64,000 nucleotides of DNA from JAPULR01 sp965238215. GTDB taxonomy: Bacteria > Chloroflexota > Dehalococcoidia > Lucifugimonadales > GCA-2712585. This document shows positions 38,975-47,638 of the stretch, one piece after another; the stretch's first letter is position 1; each line of letters begins with the position of its first letter. The position numbers and the translations under genes are program-made. The notes under the pieces are model-generated. The model ran no database searches and had not been told where the DNA came from. It saw nothing but the letters and a program-made list of their open reading frames with translations. The stretch lies in NCBI GenBank assembly GCA_965238215.1, contig OZ250180.1, positions 1,178,001 through 1,242,000 on the forward strand, written 5' to 3'.

Positions 38975-40108
38975 CTAAATTAAGTCCAACTGCTCGAAGG
39001 TTCCGCCCACACAAGGCTTTGCGTCCAAGCCCATCCACTGTTCAAGAACGGTGGAGTAGAGGCCCCGGAAGTCGTAGTTGAATTGCAAGTCGCCGTCCAG
39101 GAGCTTGTCCTCTTCGATGGAGGGGTACTCACTATAGAAGCCGCCCTTCACGGGATCTCCTATGACAATGGCCCCGCCGCCGGTGCCGTGGTCCGTGCCG
39201 GTGCCGTTGTCTCTGCAGCGGCGTCCGAACTCCGTGAACAGCACCATCACCACGTTGTCGCTGGCGCTGTGCTCCTGGAGGTCGTCGTAGAAGTCCACGA
39301 GGGCCGCGGAGAGATTCTGCCAGAGGGGTTCGTGCATGGCCAGCTCGTTGGCGTGGGTGTCGAAGTTGCCGACCTCCGTGTAGATGACCCTGGTTCCCAT
39401 GTTGGCCAGGTGCACCTGCGCCGCGCCCCGGAGGCTTTGGCCTATGGGCGTGTTGGCGTACTCGACGGAGGAGGAATACTTGGCAGGCGCGGTCTTCAGG
39501 ATGTCGGCCCCCTTGAGGATGTCCGAACCGGTCTGGCTGAGATAGTCCATGACGTAGCCTGTGCCAACGGTGGGGCCGTACATGCGGGCGAAGATTTCCA
39601 AGGCCTGGTCCCGCTCGCGCTGGGGCGTAATGCCCGTTAACACGCCGTAGCGCTCCAGCTCCATGACGGAGGCGACGGGCACGCCGGGAAGGGCCATGGC
39701 TCGCGGGAGGCCGGGGCCGAAATTGACGCCCGTAAGGACGTTCTCGCCCTGGGGGTCTATCTCGCGGATGGCCCGGCCCAGCCAACCCTCCGTGCCCATC
39801 TTGTCGGGCTCGGCGGTGTGCCAGACGTCCATTGAGCGGAAGTGGGAGCGGTTGCAACTCTCGAAACCGACGCCGTGGACGAGGGCCATCTTGCCCGTGT
39901 CCCAGAATTTTTCCTTCAGTGGCGCCAGGTTGGGGTTGAACCCCAAGTCATCGTCTATGGGGATTACATCCTCCTGGGGGATGCCGATGTTGGGCCGGTA
40001 GTCCTGGTACAGCCCATTGTTGTAGGGGATGATGGTGTTAAGGTAATCGTTGCCGCCGGAAAGCTGCACAACCACCAGAACGGGGTCTTTCGTCTTTGTA
40101 TCGGCCAT
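38975..40108 (-). CDS. DUF1501 domain-containing protein
   Basis: A 377-aa member of the DUF1501 (alkaline-phosphatase-like, sulfatase-related fold) family. Seen: PVLVVVQLSGGNDYLNTIIPYNNGLY, LALVHGVGFESCNRSHFRSMDVWHTAEP, YTEVGNFDTHANELAMHEPLWQNLSAALVDFYDDL and VVMVLFTEFGRRCRDNGTGTDHGTGGGAIVIG. The expected metal-binding residues are present. Family members usually carry a Tat signal; none is seen here. The start at 40108 is fixed by AGGAGGAAG. It follows the DUF1800 gene by 19 bp, the usual pairing. Confidence 0.9.
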   Translation of the reverse strand: MADTKTKDPVLVVVQLSGGNDYLNTIIPYNNGLYQDYRPNIGIPQEDVIPIDDDLGFNPNLAPLKEKFWDTGKMALVHGVGFESCNRSHFRSMDVWHTAEPDKMGTEGWLGRAIREIDPQGENVLTGVNFGPGLPRAMALPGVPVASVMELERYGVLTGITPQRERDQALEIFARMYGPTVGTGYVMDYLSQTGSDILKGADILKTAPAKYSSSVEYANTPIGQSLRGAAQVHLANMGTRVIYTEVGNFDTHANELAMHEPLWQNLSAALVDFYDDLQEHSASDNVVMVLFTEFGRRCRDNGTGTDHGTGGGAIVIGDPVKGGFYSEYPSIEEDKLLDGDLQFNYDFRGLYSTVLEQWMGLDAKPCVGGTFEQLDLI

Positions 40109-40127
40109 TGTCTTCCTCCTAATGGTG

Positions 40128-41534
40128 TTAAGCGAACTGGTACTCTCTTGTAGCTGCGATGAGCTGGAGCACCCTGCCGGTGCGGCGGGCGAAGTCGCTC
40201 CGCTGCTCCTCTGTGTCTCGTGAAAGCTTCCCGTCCTGCTCGACGTGGGCGATGAGGGCCGCGCGGGCGGCGTCACCGATGGTGAGAGGTCCCATGAGCT
40301 CGAGACATCCGTCCACGAAGTCGGGGGCGGACATCATGCTTTCCGTGGCAAGCCGGTTGATGATGGTCTGCACCCCCGGCAGGCTGGTGTCGCCCACCCT
40401 CTCGGCGACGAAGTTCACACGGTTGGAGAGGGAACCGCTGTTGATCCATTCTTTACCGGCGTGCCAACCCTCCACGCTGGGCGGGTTCAAGATGAGCTGG
40501 CCCATATAGCCGGCCTGGATTACGAGGTCGTCTATGCCAGGCTTGGGCGTGATGTAGTCCTCCACCAGCCGGAGGGTGCCCACCACCACTTCGACGGGGC
40601 TTTTAACCTTGGCGTACCACACGCTCTCATCCTTGAAGAAATCGGAGTTTAACAGGGTACGCATGACGGAGCGCATGTCGTAGCCGGACTGAAGATAGGC
40701 ATCGGCCAGGATGTTGACAGCGGCGCTGTCCCTGGGGGGGGTGTGAGGCCAGGCGGGCACCTGCGGCTCGTCGGCCACGAAGAAGTTGTAGAGGTGCCGC
40801 GCGATGAACCGAGCCGTAGCGGGCTGTGTCACGACAATGTCCATTATGTCGTCGCCGTTGAAACGACCGCGCTGACCCAGGAACGTTTTCTCGCCGTCGT
40901 CGTGATCGTCTTCCTTGAACTCGAACTCCAAGAAGTATCTCTGGAAGGGATAGAGGGGCGGGAAGGGCTTATGGGTCCAGCCGGTGAAGGCCCTGGAAGC
41001 CTCCTTAACGTCGTCCTCCGTATAGTTGCCGACGCCCATGGAGAAGAGCTCGAGAAGCTCCCGGCCCCAGTTTTCGTTGATGGCTCCCTTGTGATTATCC
41101 CGGTTATCCAGGTAAATAATCATAGCGGGGTCCCTCGACAGGTCACCAAGCAGGTCCCGGTAGTTGCCCAGGCAGTGACGGCGCAGCATCTCAATCTGCA
41201 CCTGCATGGTCTGGGGGTGGTCCACCTTGGCGTTGCCGCTGCAAAGGATAGAATGCCAGAAAATGGTCATCTTCTCTTCCAGGGGCCGGTGGGTGGAAAT
41301 CATGCGCTGGAGCCACCAGCCCTGGGTCTCAGGCAAGCCGTTGCCATACCGGGATCCTATGTGGTGCCGGCGGGCAAGGTCTTCCTCCCACGGCGGCTGC
41401 TGGTCCGGGTTAAGGAGTTCTTCCACGGTAGCCTCGTATCCCTTGGCCACGCGGCGCTCCAACTCCTGCCTACTGGCGCCGAAACCCGCGCGGCGCATGA
41501 GGTGTGCCATGAGGGCAATATCTTTTTCCGACAT
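40128..41534 (-). CDS. DUF1800 domain-containing protein
   Basis: A 468-aa DUF1800 protein. Seen: HLMRRAGFGASRQELERRVAKGYEATVEELLNP, KMTIFWHSILCSGNAKVDHPQTM, NRDNHKGAINENWGRELLELFSMGVGNYTEDDVKEASRAFTGWT, LGQRGRFNGDDIMDIVV, and PPSVEGWHAGKEWINSGSLSNRVNF. These are the family landmarks. It lacks a signal peptide. Co-transcribed with the DUF1501 gene; the pair is often found together, mostly in exported form, and its biochemical role is unknown. Confidence 0.92.
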   Translation of the reverse strand: MSEKDIALMAHLMRRAGFGASRQELERRVAKGYEATVEELLNPDQQPPWEEDLARRHHIGSRYGNGLPETQGWWLQRMISTHRPLEEKMTIFWHSILCSGNAKVDHPQTMQVQIEMLRRHCLGNYRDLLGDLSRDPAMIIYLDNRDNHKGAINENWGRELLELFSMGVGNYTEDDVKEASRAFTGWTHKPFPPLYPFQRYFLEFEFKEDDHDDGEKTFLGQRGRFNGDDIMDIVVTQPATARFIARHLYNFFVADEPQVPAWPHTPPRDSAAVNILADAYLQSGYDMRSVMRTLLNSDFFKDESVWYAKVKSPVEVVVGTLRLVEDYITPKPGIDDLVIQAGYMGQLILNPPSVEGWHAGKEWINSGSLSNRVNFVAERVGDTSLPGVQTIINRLATESMMSAPDFVDGCLELMGPLTIGDAARAALIAHVEQDGKLSRDTEEQRSDFARRTGRVLQLIAATREYQFA

Positions 41535-41567
41535 TCTGCCAACCCCCCTGATGCTTGAATCTCGCAT

Positions 41568-41914
41568 TGCTAATGAACAATCCGTTAGATTAGAAATCTA
41601 CCACATCTAGAATTGGGATTCAACGAAGCTTCGACCGACATAAGACAAAGACGGCGAGTCGGAAGGGCGATGGGATTCGTAATTTTACCCTGTGGCAAGA
41701 GTACACCCTTACGGGAAGGGATGGTAGTGGGTGAGGTGGTAAGGGGAAAGGGCGGTTCCCGAACCGCCCCTACGGAAGTGGGACAGGATGTCGGTCATCC
41801 TTTTTTGTAGTAACGACATGTGGGACGACGCCGGTTGCCAATGGGCGGCGGGGCAAGGTTGCGTCTGTGCTTTCCGCTAAGTTACCCTCACGGCAAAGTT
41901 GTCGGAGGCGGACA
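41568..41914. repeat. Mostly unique gap with one palindromic repeat
   Basis: No gene. 41745-41775 carries 'gggcggttcccgaaccgcccctacgg', followed by a weak 'gtagtaacgacatg' module. The rest is not recognised. 41904-41908 (GGAGG) is the ribosome binding site of the next gene. Confidence 0.55.
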
Positions 41915-42835
41915 ATGAAGATCGCGGTAATGGGATCCGGCGGGGTGGGTGGATACTTCGGCGGGTTGCTTGCCAAGGCAGGCCATGCTGTGACATTCAT
42001 CGCCAGGGGCGAACACCTTCGAGCCATCCGCAATGAAGGGCTGCGTGTGGTGCACAACGCCGGCGAGTTCACAGTAGATGCCTCCGCTACTGACAATGCA
42101 GAAGGGGTCGGCCCCGTTGAGTTAGTCTTGTTTTCGGTGAAGGCCTACGACACTGATTCGGCTCTTGGCGTAATGTCGCCGCTGATAGGCCCGGACACGA
42201 CGGTTTTGACCCTCCAGAACGGCGTGGAAAGCCACACTGCCGTGGCAAAGGCGTTCGGTGAGAAACACGCGCTGCCGGGGGCGGCCTACGTGGAAAGCCG
42301 CATCGACTCCCCCGGCGTGGTGGTGCAGACAGGCGGCGTAGCAAGGCTGGTATTCGGCGAGGCGTCGGGAGCGGAGACGTCGCGGGTGAGGAGGGTGCGG
42401 GATGCCCTGCTTTCGTCGGGCGTAAACGCCGAGGTTTCGCCGGACGTTCTGGCGACGCTGTGGACCAAGTTCCTGTTCATTGCCGCCGTCGCCGGACTCA
42501 CCAGCGCCTGCCGCAAACGCATCGGCGATCTTTTGGGGGAGCCGGGATATCGGGAACTACTTGTGAAGACCATGAGGGAGATTGAAGCCGTGGGGCGAGC
42601 CAAGGGGATAAACCTTGACGACGCGGTAGTTGACCAGACCATGGAGTACGTGGAAGGCGCAGTGAAGGACATTACGGCCTCTATGCACCTAGACCTGGAG
42701 CGGGGTCGGAGATTGGAGCTGGAGATTTTCAACGCAGCGGTAGTCAGGATGGGACGGGAGACGGGGGTGGCGACGCCCGTCAATCACATGCTGTACATGG
42801 TGTTGAAGCCCCACGTGAATGGCGTGGGAGGGTAG
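41915..42835 (+). CDS. panE: 2-dehydropantoate 2-reductase family protein
   Basis: A 306-aa NADPH-dependent ketopantoate reductase-like enzyme (pantothenate/CoA pathway). Seen: MKIAVMGSGGVGGYFGGLLAKAGHAVTFIARGEHLRAIRNEGL, LVLFSVKAYDTDSAL, TVLTLQNGVES, and the C-terminal helical domain with catalytic Lys in LWTKFLFIAAVAGLTSACR, then TASMHLDLERGRRLELEIFNAAVVRMG. The start at 41915 is set by the Rossmann strand and upstream GGAGG. Some family members act on other ketoacids. Confidence 0.9.
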   Translation: MKIAVMGSGGVGGYFGGLLAKAGHAVTFIARGEHLRAIRNEGLRVVHNAGEFTVDASATDNAEGVGPVELVLFSVKAYDTDSALGVMSPLIGPDTTVLTLQNGVESHTAVAKAFGEKHALPGAAYVESRIDSPGVVVQTGGVARLVFGEASGAETSRVRRVRDALLSSGVNAEVSPDVLATLWTKFLFIAAVAGLTSACRKRIGDLLGEPGYRELLVKTMREIEAVGRAKGINLDDAVVDQTMEYVEGAVKDITASMHLDLERGRRLELEIFNAAVVRMGRETGVATPVNHMLYMVLKPHVNGVGG

Positions 42836-43113
42836 GGTTCTGCCGACGGGATTCTTCACTTCGCTCCGCTCCGTTCAGAATGACATGTGGGGGAGCGCTG
42901 GTCGGAATAACGTTGGAGAGAGGGGATGCCGCGAGGGGAGGGGGGGTGGGCTCCCGCCTACCGTCATCGCGAGAGCAGGCTTATCGCGGGGGGATAGGTC
43001 CCCGCATCCGCGAGGACAACGGGTGGGGGCAGGGGAAGGGAAAGGGCGGTTCCCGAACCGCCCCCACGGGTTGTCAACACTGTGAGCTTCGACAACATTC
43101 TCTCAGTCTATTC
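42836..43113. repeat. Dispersed-repeat cluster
   Basis: 'gggattcttcacttcgctccgctccgttcagaatgaca', 'gggctcccgcctaccgtcatcgcgagagcaggcttatcgcggg', 'gggtccccgcatccgcgaggacaacggg' and 'gggcggttcccgaaccgcccccacggg' are followed by the 'ctcagtctattcttatagtaatgacatggg' module running into the next gene's end. No gene. Confidence 0.7.
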
Positions 43114-43581
43114 TTATAGTAATGACATGGGCGGCTGGTATTGATTAGGCGTAAGACCTAACGACAAGAATGCGCGTGCTATCTCGTGTCGCAGCGTTTT
43201 ACGGCTTGGGGAAAAGAAGAGGTGGGAGGCGCATCTGCAATCGCTGGCCCCGAATCCTGGCACGGAACAAAACCCATGTTGTAGCAGACCGCCGACGATA
43301 CGGCACTCCAGCCGCTTGTCGGAAAGCCCCCACGTAACCTCCGACAGCCGACCCTTATTCAGCAGGTAGTCCACGTGCCAGTGCAGTTTTTTACGCTGAG
43401 GGAGGTGCCGGCCCACCCTGGCTGCCACGCCGCTGAGGGCCGAACCCACGTATGTGTACCAGCCTCGGCGGAACTCTATAGAGCCCAGCCGGCCCACTTC
43501 AACGGTGACTGGGTTCTCTAGTTCAATGAGGAGGGCGTAGGTCCCCGGGTCGGAGGGAAACGGATGATTCGGGTTCTTCAT
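43114..43581 (-). CDS. DUF123 / GIY-YIG-like nuclease family protein
   Basis: A 155-aa protein of the DUF123 family, related to GIY-YIG folds and in some genomes fused to endonuclease III. Seen: GTYALLIELENPVTVEVGRLGSIEFRRGWYTYVGSAL, VAARVGRHLPQRKKLHWHVDYLL and SDCRCASHLFF. The last 20 residues (SLGLTPNQYQPPMSLL) are translated from the 'tagtaatgacatgggcgg' module, so the natural C-terminus may have been replaced. Confidence 0.85.
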   Translation of the reverse strand: MKNPNHPFPSDPGTYALLIELENPVTVEVGRLGSIEFRRGWYTYVGSALSGVAARVGRHLPQRKKLHWHVDYLLNKGRLSEVTWGLSDKRLECRIVGGLLQHGFCSVPGFGASDCRCASHLFFSPSRKTLRHEIARAFLSLGLTPNQYQPPMSLL

Positions 43582-44061
43582 AGCGAAAGAGAAACTCGCG
43601 TCATTGCAGACACTCCTGAATCAACAGATTCTTCACTCCGCTTCGCTGCGTTCAGAATGACATGAGGGAGGTGGGATGGGACGTGGAAAGGGGTAACTCC
43701 GGTTTGCGAATCGCTCCTATGGGGGGTGAAGATGGGTCTCCGCATCCGCGAGGACAAGAGGGCTGTGGGGGATCCCTACCACGACGAGATTCTTCACTTC
43801 GCTTCGCTGCGTTCAGAATGACATGTGGGAGGTGGGATGGGACGTGGAAGGGGGTAACTCCGGTTTGCGAATCGCTCCTATGGGGGGTGAAGATGGGTCC
43901 CCGCATCCGCGAGGACAAGGGGGGCTGGAATGACGTGGGTTTCAACGGCGTAGAGGCAGTCTATTATTATAGAAATGGCGTTGTGGGGGGTCCCTTCCTC
44001 CCACTCAAGCCAAGGGGCCGCGTGATGACGCGGCCCCTTTGATTACAAGTGAAGACGAGAA
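43582..44061. repeat. 161-bp direct duplication of dispersed repeats
   Basis: No gene. Two near-identical segments begin at 43626 and 43787 (period 161). Each holds 'agattcttcact.cgcttcgctgcgttcagaatgacat', 'gggaggtgggatgggacgtggaa', 'aactccggtttgcgaatcgctcctatgggggg' and 'gaagatgggtc.ccgcatccgcgaggacaag'. A 'gcagtctattattatagaaatggcg' module follows at 43952. Confidence 0.8.
44012..44039 (-). terminator. Terminator of the amidohydrolase gene
   Basis: AAGGGGCCGCGT-gatg-ACGCGGCCCCTT, a perfect 12-bp stem, 22 bp after the stop of the minus-strand amidohydrolase gene. Confidence 0.75.
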
Positions 44062-45141
44062 CTAGGCGCTGGCGGGCAGGCCGTAGAACTCAAGGGCGTT
44101 GTCGCGAAGGATGCCCTTCTTCTGCTCCTCGGTCAGGTCTTCCCGCTCCCAGATGCCGAAGACGCTCTCCGGGTATTCGTGGTCCCAGTGGGGCCAGTCG
44201 GAGGCGTACATCAGCCGGTTGGATCCCATCTCCCGGATAACTTCAGGGATTAGCTTCTCGCCAGGCTCGACGTGAATGTAGACTTTGCCGCTCTTGATGT
44301 AGTCGCTGGGCTTCTTCTTGCAGTTGGGGGTCTCGAACCAGCCGCGCTTCTCCCACTCTTCGTCCATGCGGTCGAGCATATAGGGCACCCAGGTGCACCC
44401 CGCTTCCAGATAACCGACTTTCAGGTCGGGGAACTTCTCGTAGACGCCCTCGTAGGTCATGTGCATCATCTGCATCATGTTGGAGACGGGGAAGCCGATG
44501 GTGTGCCTCTGAATGAACTTGGTGTAGCGCTGGTACTCGGCGGTGGCGTGGCCACCATGAACCGCAACGGCGGTGCCGAGCTTTTCGGCCTCGGCCCAAA
44601 AGGCGTCGTACTTCTTCTCGCCCAGAAGACCGAAGCCCACGGCGGCGATGAACACGCCAGAGAAGCCTAGCTCCGTTACGCAACGGCGCATCTCCTTAAT
44701 GGACTCCTCGACCTCCGGGAAGGGCATGAGGGCAACGGCCTTGAAGCGAGGGCTGTGCTTCAGCCACTTCTCCGACAGATAGTTGTTGTAGGCCTTGGTG
44801 AGGGCGACAAGGTAGTCGTTGTCGGTGACGGTGGAATAGGCCAGGAGGGTGGTGGGAAAGAGGCAGATGGTGGACATGCTGCCCTCGTCCGCCTTGGCGA
44901 GCCACTCGTCGGGAGTGGGGAAGCCTTCGGGCCCGTTGGCGCCAAGCCTTCCGCCCAGGGTGGTGTCGAAGGAGCTGTGAGTTACCAGAATGCCGCCGCC
45001 GATGGAGCCGCTGGCGTTGGGGATATAGCGGTGAATTCTGTTCTTGATCTCTCCATAAGGGCCTTCCATATAGGACCTAAGCTCGTCTTCGGGTTCGTTG
45101 ATATGACCGTCGGAGTCTATCACTCCAAAAGGCATCTTCAT
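44062..45141 (-). CDS. Amidohydrolase-family protein (amidohydrolase 2)
   Basis: A 359-aa TIM-barrel metal-dependent hydrolase or decarboxylase. Seen: VIDSDGHINEPED (metal-binding D-x-H), HSPRFKAVALMPFPEVEESIKEMRRCVTELGFSGVFI, AVAVHGGHATAE, FPDLKVGYLEAGCTWVPYMLDRMDEEWEKRG, and LMYASDWPHWDHEYPES with the catalytic Asp. Members include ACMSD-like decarboxylases; substrate unknown. I prefer ATG 45141, with GAGGTGA upstream, over TTG 45162. Confidence 0.85.
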   Translation of the reverse strand: MKMPFGVIDSDGHINEPEDELRSYMEGPYGEIKNRIHRYIPNASGSIGGGILVTHSSFDTTLGGRLGANGPEGFPTPDEWLAKADEGSMSTICLFPTTLLAYSTVTDNDYLVALTKAYNNYLSEKWLKHSPRFKAVALMPFPEVEESIKEMRRCVTELGFSGVFIAAVGFGLLGEKKYDAFWAEAEKLGTAVAVHGGHATAEYQRYTKFIQRHTIGFPVSNMMQMMHMTYEGVYEKFPDLKVGYLEAGCTWVPYMLDRMDEEWEKRGWFETPNCKKKPSDYIKSGKVYIHVEPGEKLIPEVIREMGSNRLMYASDWPHWDHEYPESVFGIWEREDLTEEQKKGILRDNALEFYGLPASA

Positions 45142-45335
45142 GGTGCGTTTCACCTCGTTCAATAAGTTTGGGCAAGTCTACTGAATTCAGGTGCGGTTGA
45201 CAACTGAAGGGCGCGGGCAGATTGGAAAGGGATGAGAATGGATGCGGTTTGGACGGGAGGACTGGTTTGAAACCAGTCCCTACGAGTGGAGTGGCGGTAC
45301 GCGTACCGCCGCAACAAGTTGTTTACAACAACAGA

Positions 45336-46421
45336 TTAGTCCAGGAGGGATATGGAACTGGACTTTATTACTAGATAGACCCTTTCGCCTTCTTGGAGGT
45401 CCAGATTAGTCAGAGCGTCGGGGGTGATTTCGGCGACCCACGGCTGTTCCATAAGGGCGTGGACCAAGATGCTGCGTCCGGCCGCGTCGACGCGCTCAAC
45501 CCGCGCTTCCAGGATGTTCCGGGCACTAATCCTTCTGGGAGGCTCCGAAGCGAGAATCACATCCGAAGCCTTGATGGAGACAGACACGGGCTGGTCCACC
45601 GGCGCGTCTATCTGGGGGAGGGCCAAGACGGTCTCGCCCAGGACGGCCAGGGTAATTCCGCTTTCCGGGAGATGTTCCGTGACGTTCACGTCGAAGATGT
45701 TTTCCACCGACTCTCTAGCAATGAGAGGCGCTGCGGCAGACCGACCCAAGAGACTGCGCGGTTCGTCCATCGCGACCTGACGGCCTTTATCCAAGACCAA
45801 CGCCGAATCGGCGAGGGCCATGACTTCCGAAATGGAGTGGGACACGTAGACCATGGGGATGGAAAGTTCCCGGCGGATGGCTTTCAGGTAGCGGAGGATG
45901 CGGCCGCGGATGCTGAGGTGGAGGGCGGCCAGGGGTTCGTCGAGAAGCAGTAGATTAGGGGAGGCGGCCAGTGCGCGCGCCAGCGCAACCCTCTGTTGTT
46001 CGCCGGTGGAAAGGCCGTCCGTCCGGCGCTTCATGAGCCGCCTCAACTCCAGCAGTTCCACCAGCTGCGCCGGGTCGACCATGCGCCGGGACTCCGGCGT
46101 CAGATTGTAGCCGTAGTGGATGTTCTCTTCCACGTTCAGATGGGGGAAAAGGAGACTCTCCTGGAACATGTACCCCACCCGTCGACGCTCAGGCGCGAGG
46201 TTCACTCCTGCGACTTTGGAATACAGTATCCGGTCCTGAAGTCGGATCTCCCCGTCATCGGGGCGCTCCAGGCCGGCTATGCAGTTGAGCAATGTCGTCT
46301 TGCCGCTACCCGAAGGGCCGAATACTGCCGCGATTCCCAACGGCAGATCCGCATTCACCGACAGTTCGAAGCCGGGGAAGCTTTTGCGGAGATTCAGGCT
46401 CAGGACGGGATTCGATGTCAT
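45336..46421 (-). CDS. modC: Molybdate ABC transporter ATP-binding protein ModC
   Basis: A 361-aa ATPase. Seen: Walker A FGPSGSGKTTLLNCIAGL, signature LSTGEQQRVALARAL (LSGGE in most), Walker B LLLLDEPLAAL, switch VYVSHSISEV, and a C-terminal Mop/TOBE domain (VSVSIKASDVILASEPPRRISARNILEARVERV) typical of ModC. The start overlaps the modB stop (ATGA). Confidence 0.93.
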   Translation of the reverse strand: MTSNPVLSLNLRKSFPGFELSVNADLPLGIAAVFGPSGSGKTTLLNCIAGLERPDDGEIRLQDRILYSKVAGVNLAPERRRVGYMFQESLLFPHLNVEENIHYGYNLTPESRRMVDPAQLVELLELRRLMKRRTDGLSTGEQQRVALARALAASPNLLLLDEPLAALHLSIRGRILRYLKAIRRELSIPMVYVSHSISEVMALADSALVLDKGRQVAMDEPRSLLGRSAAAPLIARESVENIFDVNVTEHLPESGITLAVLGETVLALPQIDAPVDQPVSVSIKASDVILASEPPRRISARNILEARVERVDAAGRSILVHALMEQPWVAEITPDALTNLDLQEGERVYLVIKSSSISLLD

Positions 46422-47107
46422 GTCAAGCGCCGCCTCAACAAGCCCAGCTTGCGGATGAGGACGTGGTGAATGGTCAGGGTGCCCGCGGCTAGAACCACCG
46501 AGATAGCCACCAGCCGCAGGGCAGCGCGGTCATCTCCTGCCTGCAAGTCAGTGAAGATAGCGAGGGGGAGAGTCTGGGTGACGCCCGGGATGTTGCCAGC
46601 CACAACGATAGTTGCGCCGAACTCTCCCAGACCCCGGGCGAAGGCCAGCAGCACCGCCGCCGCCATGCCTCGATATGCCAGGGGGAGGGTTACAGAGAAC
46701 ACGGTGCGAATTGGCCCGGCGCCCAAGCTGCGAGCCGCCTTCTCCAGCCGAGGGTCAACGGCCGCTAGTGCGACCTCCATGGCGCGCACCATCAACGGAA
46801 GAGATACGAGTCCAGCGGCCAAGGCCGCCGCCACCCAGGTAAATAGCACGTCAACGCCTAAGGACCAGTGGAGAAAGCGCCCAAGGACTCCTTCCCTAGA
46901 CAGGAGCAGAAGCAGGGCGTAGCCAGTGATGACGGGGGGCAACGCGAGGGGGAAGGAGACCAGGATCTCCAGGGCCAGCTTGCCTCGCATTTCGGTCTTG
47001 ACCAAGGCCCACGCAATTCCGAGGGCCACGGGAAAGCCGAGCAGAACGCCCAAGGACGCCGCCTGAAGGGAGAGCCTTAGGGCTTGGAGTTCAGCGGACG
47101 AGAGCAT
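46418..47107 (-). CDS. modB: Molybdate ABC transporter permease ModB
   Basis: A 229-aa inner-membrane permease with five or six helices and the EAA loop EKAARSLGAGPIRTVFSVTLPLAYRG. Other ModB marks: LALRLSLQAASLGVLLGFPVALGIAWAL near the start, FPLALPPVITGYALLLLL and RGLGEFGATIVVAGNIPGVTQTLPLAIF. Couples to ModC by overlapping codons. Upstream modA is separated by 531 bp of repeats. Confidence 0.95.
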   Translation of the reverse strand: MLSSAELQALRLSLQAASLGVLLGFPVALGIAWALVKTEMRGKLALEILVSFPLALPPVITGYALLLLLSREGVLGRFLHWSLGVDVLFTWVAAALAAGLVSLPLMVRAMEVALAAVDPRLEKAARSLGAGPIRTVFSVTLPLAYRGMAAAVLLAFARGLGEFGATIVVAGNIPGVTQTLPLAIFTDLQAGDDRAALRLVAISVVLAAGTLTIHHVLIRKLGLLRRRLT

Positions 47108-47638
47108 CAGCGGCCCTCAGAGGGTGGGGGGTGGGTCTCCGCCCCCCGCCCCCCGCATGTGCGGGGGCAAGCTTTTGACGCGGGGGCAAGAGGGGGAGTA
47201 TTCGTTTGACTCGTTTTGATAATCGACTGGGTATCAATTTGTGCCTGAGATGATTCGTTTCAGGCGTGGGAGTCGTTTCAAAAAAGGTGGGCAAACGAGT
47301 CGGTTTGGGGGGATTCGTTTTTTTCTGTGGTGGAAACGAAGGGTGGGTTGGGAGGGGGATGGATCCCCGCATGCGCGAGGACGGGAGGGGTCGGGGTTTT
47401 CATGGGGGGATGGTAGCAGGGGAGGGGGATTTACGGCAAGGGGATGTTGGCAGTGGGGGGTAGGGGGATGGGTCCCCGTCCCCCACCCCCCGCATGCGCG
47501 GGGGCAAGCTTTCGACGCGGGGGCAAGAGGGGGGAGAAGATGGGTCCCCGCATGCGCGAGGACAAGGGGAGTGGGGATCGGTGCATCTTGCCCATTTTCA
47601 TTCTGCCGCCCATCATCTTCTTGCCACGCGTTGTAGAG
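47108..47638. repeat. 531-bp repeat insertion within the mod operon
   Basis: No gene. 47125-47190 has a long variant 'gggtctccgccccccgccccccgcatgtgcgggggcaagcttttgacgcggg'. 47205-47345 is a degenerate copy of the 'ttcgtttc...tttcaaaaaa' module. 47355-47570 holds further 'gatcccc/gggtccccgcatgcgcgaggac' units and a second 'cccgcatgcgcgggggcaagctttcgacgcggg'. modA and modB lie on either side on the same strand. Confidence 0.75.

Noticed and set aside
46470..46922. ORF on the plus strand opposite modB
   Set aside because: Antiparallel shadow of an unambiguous permease gene.
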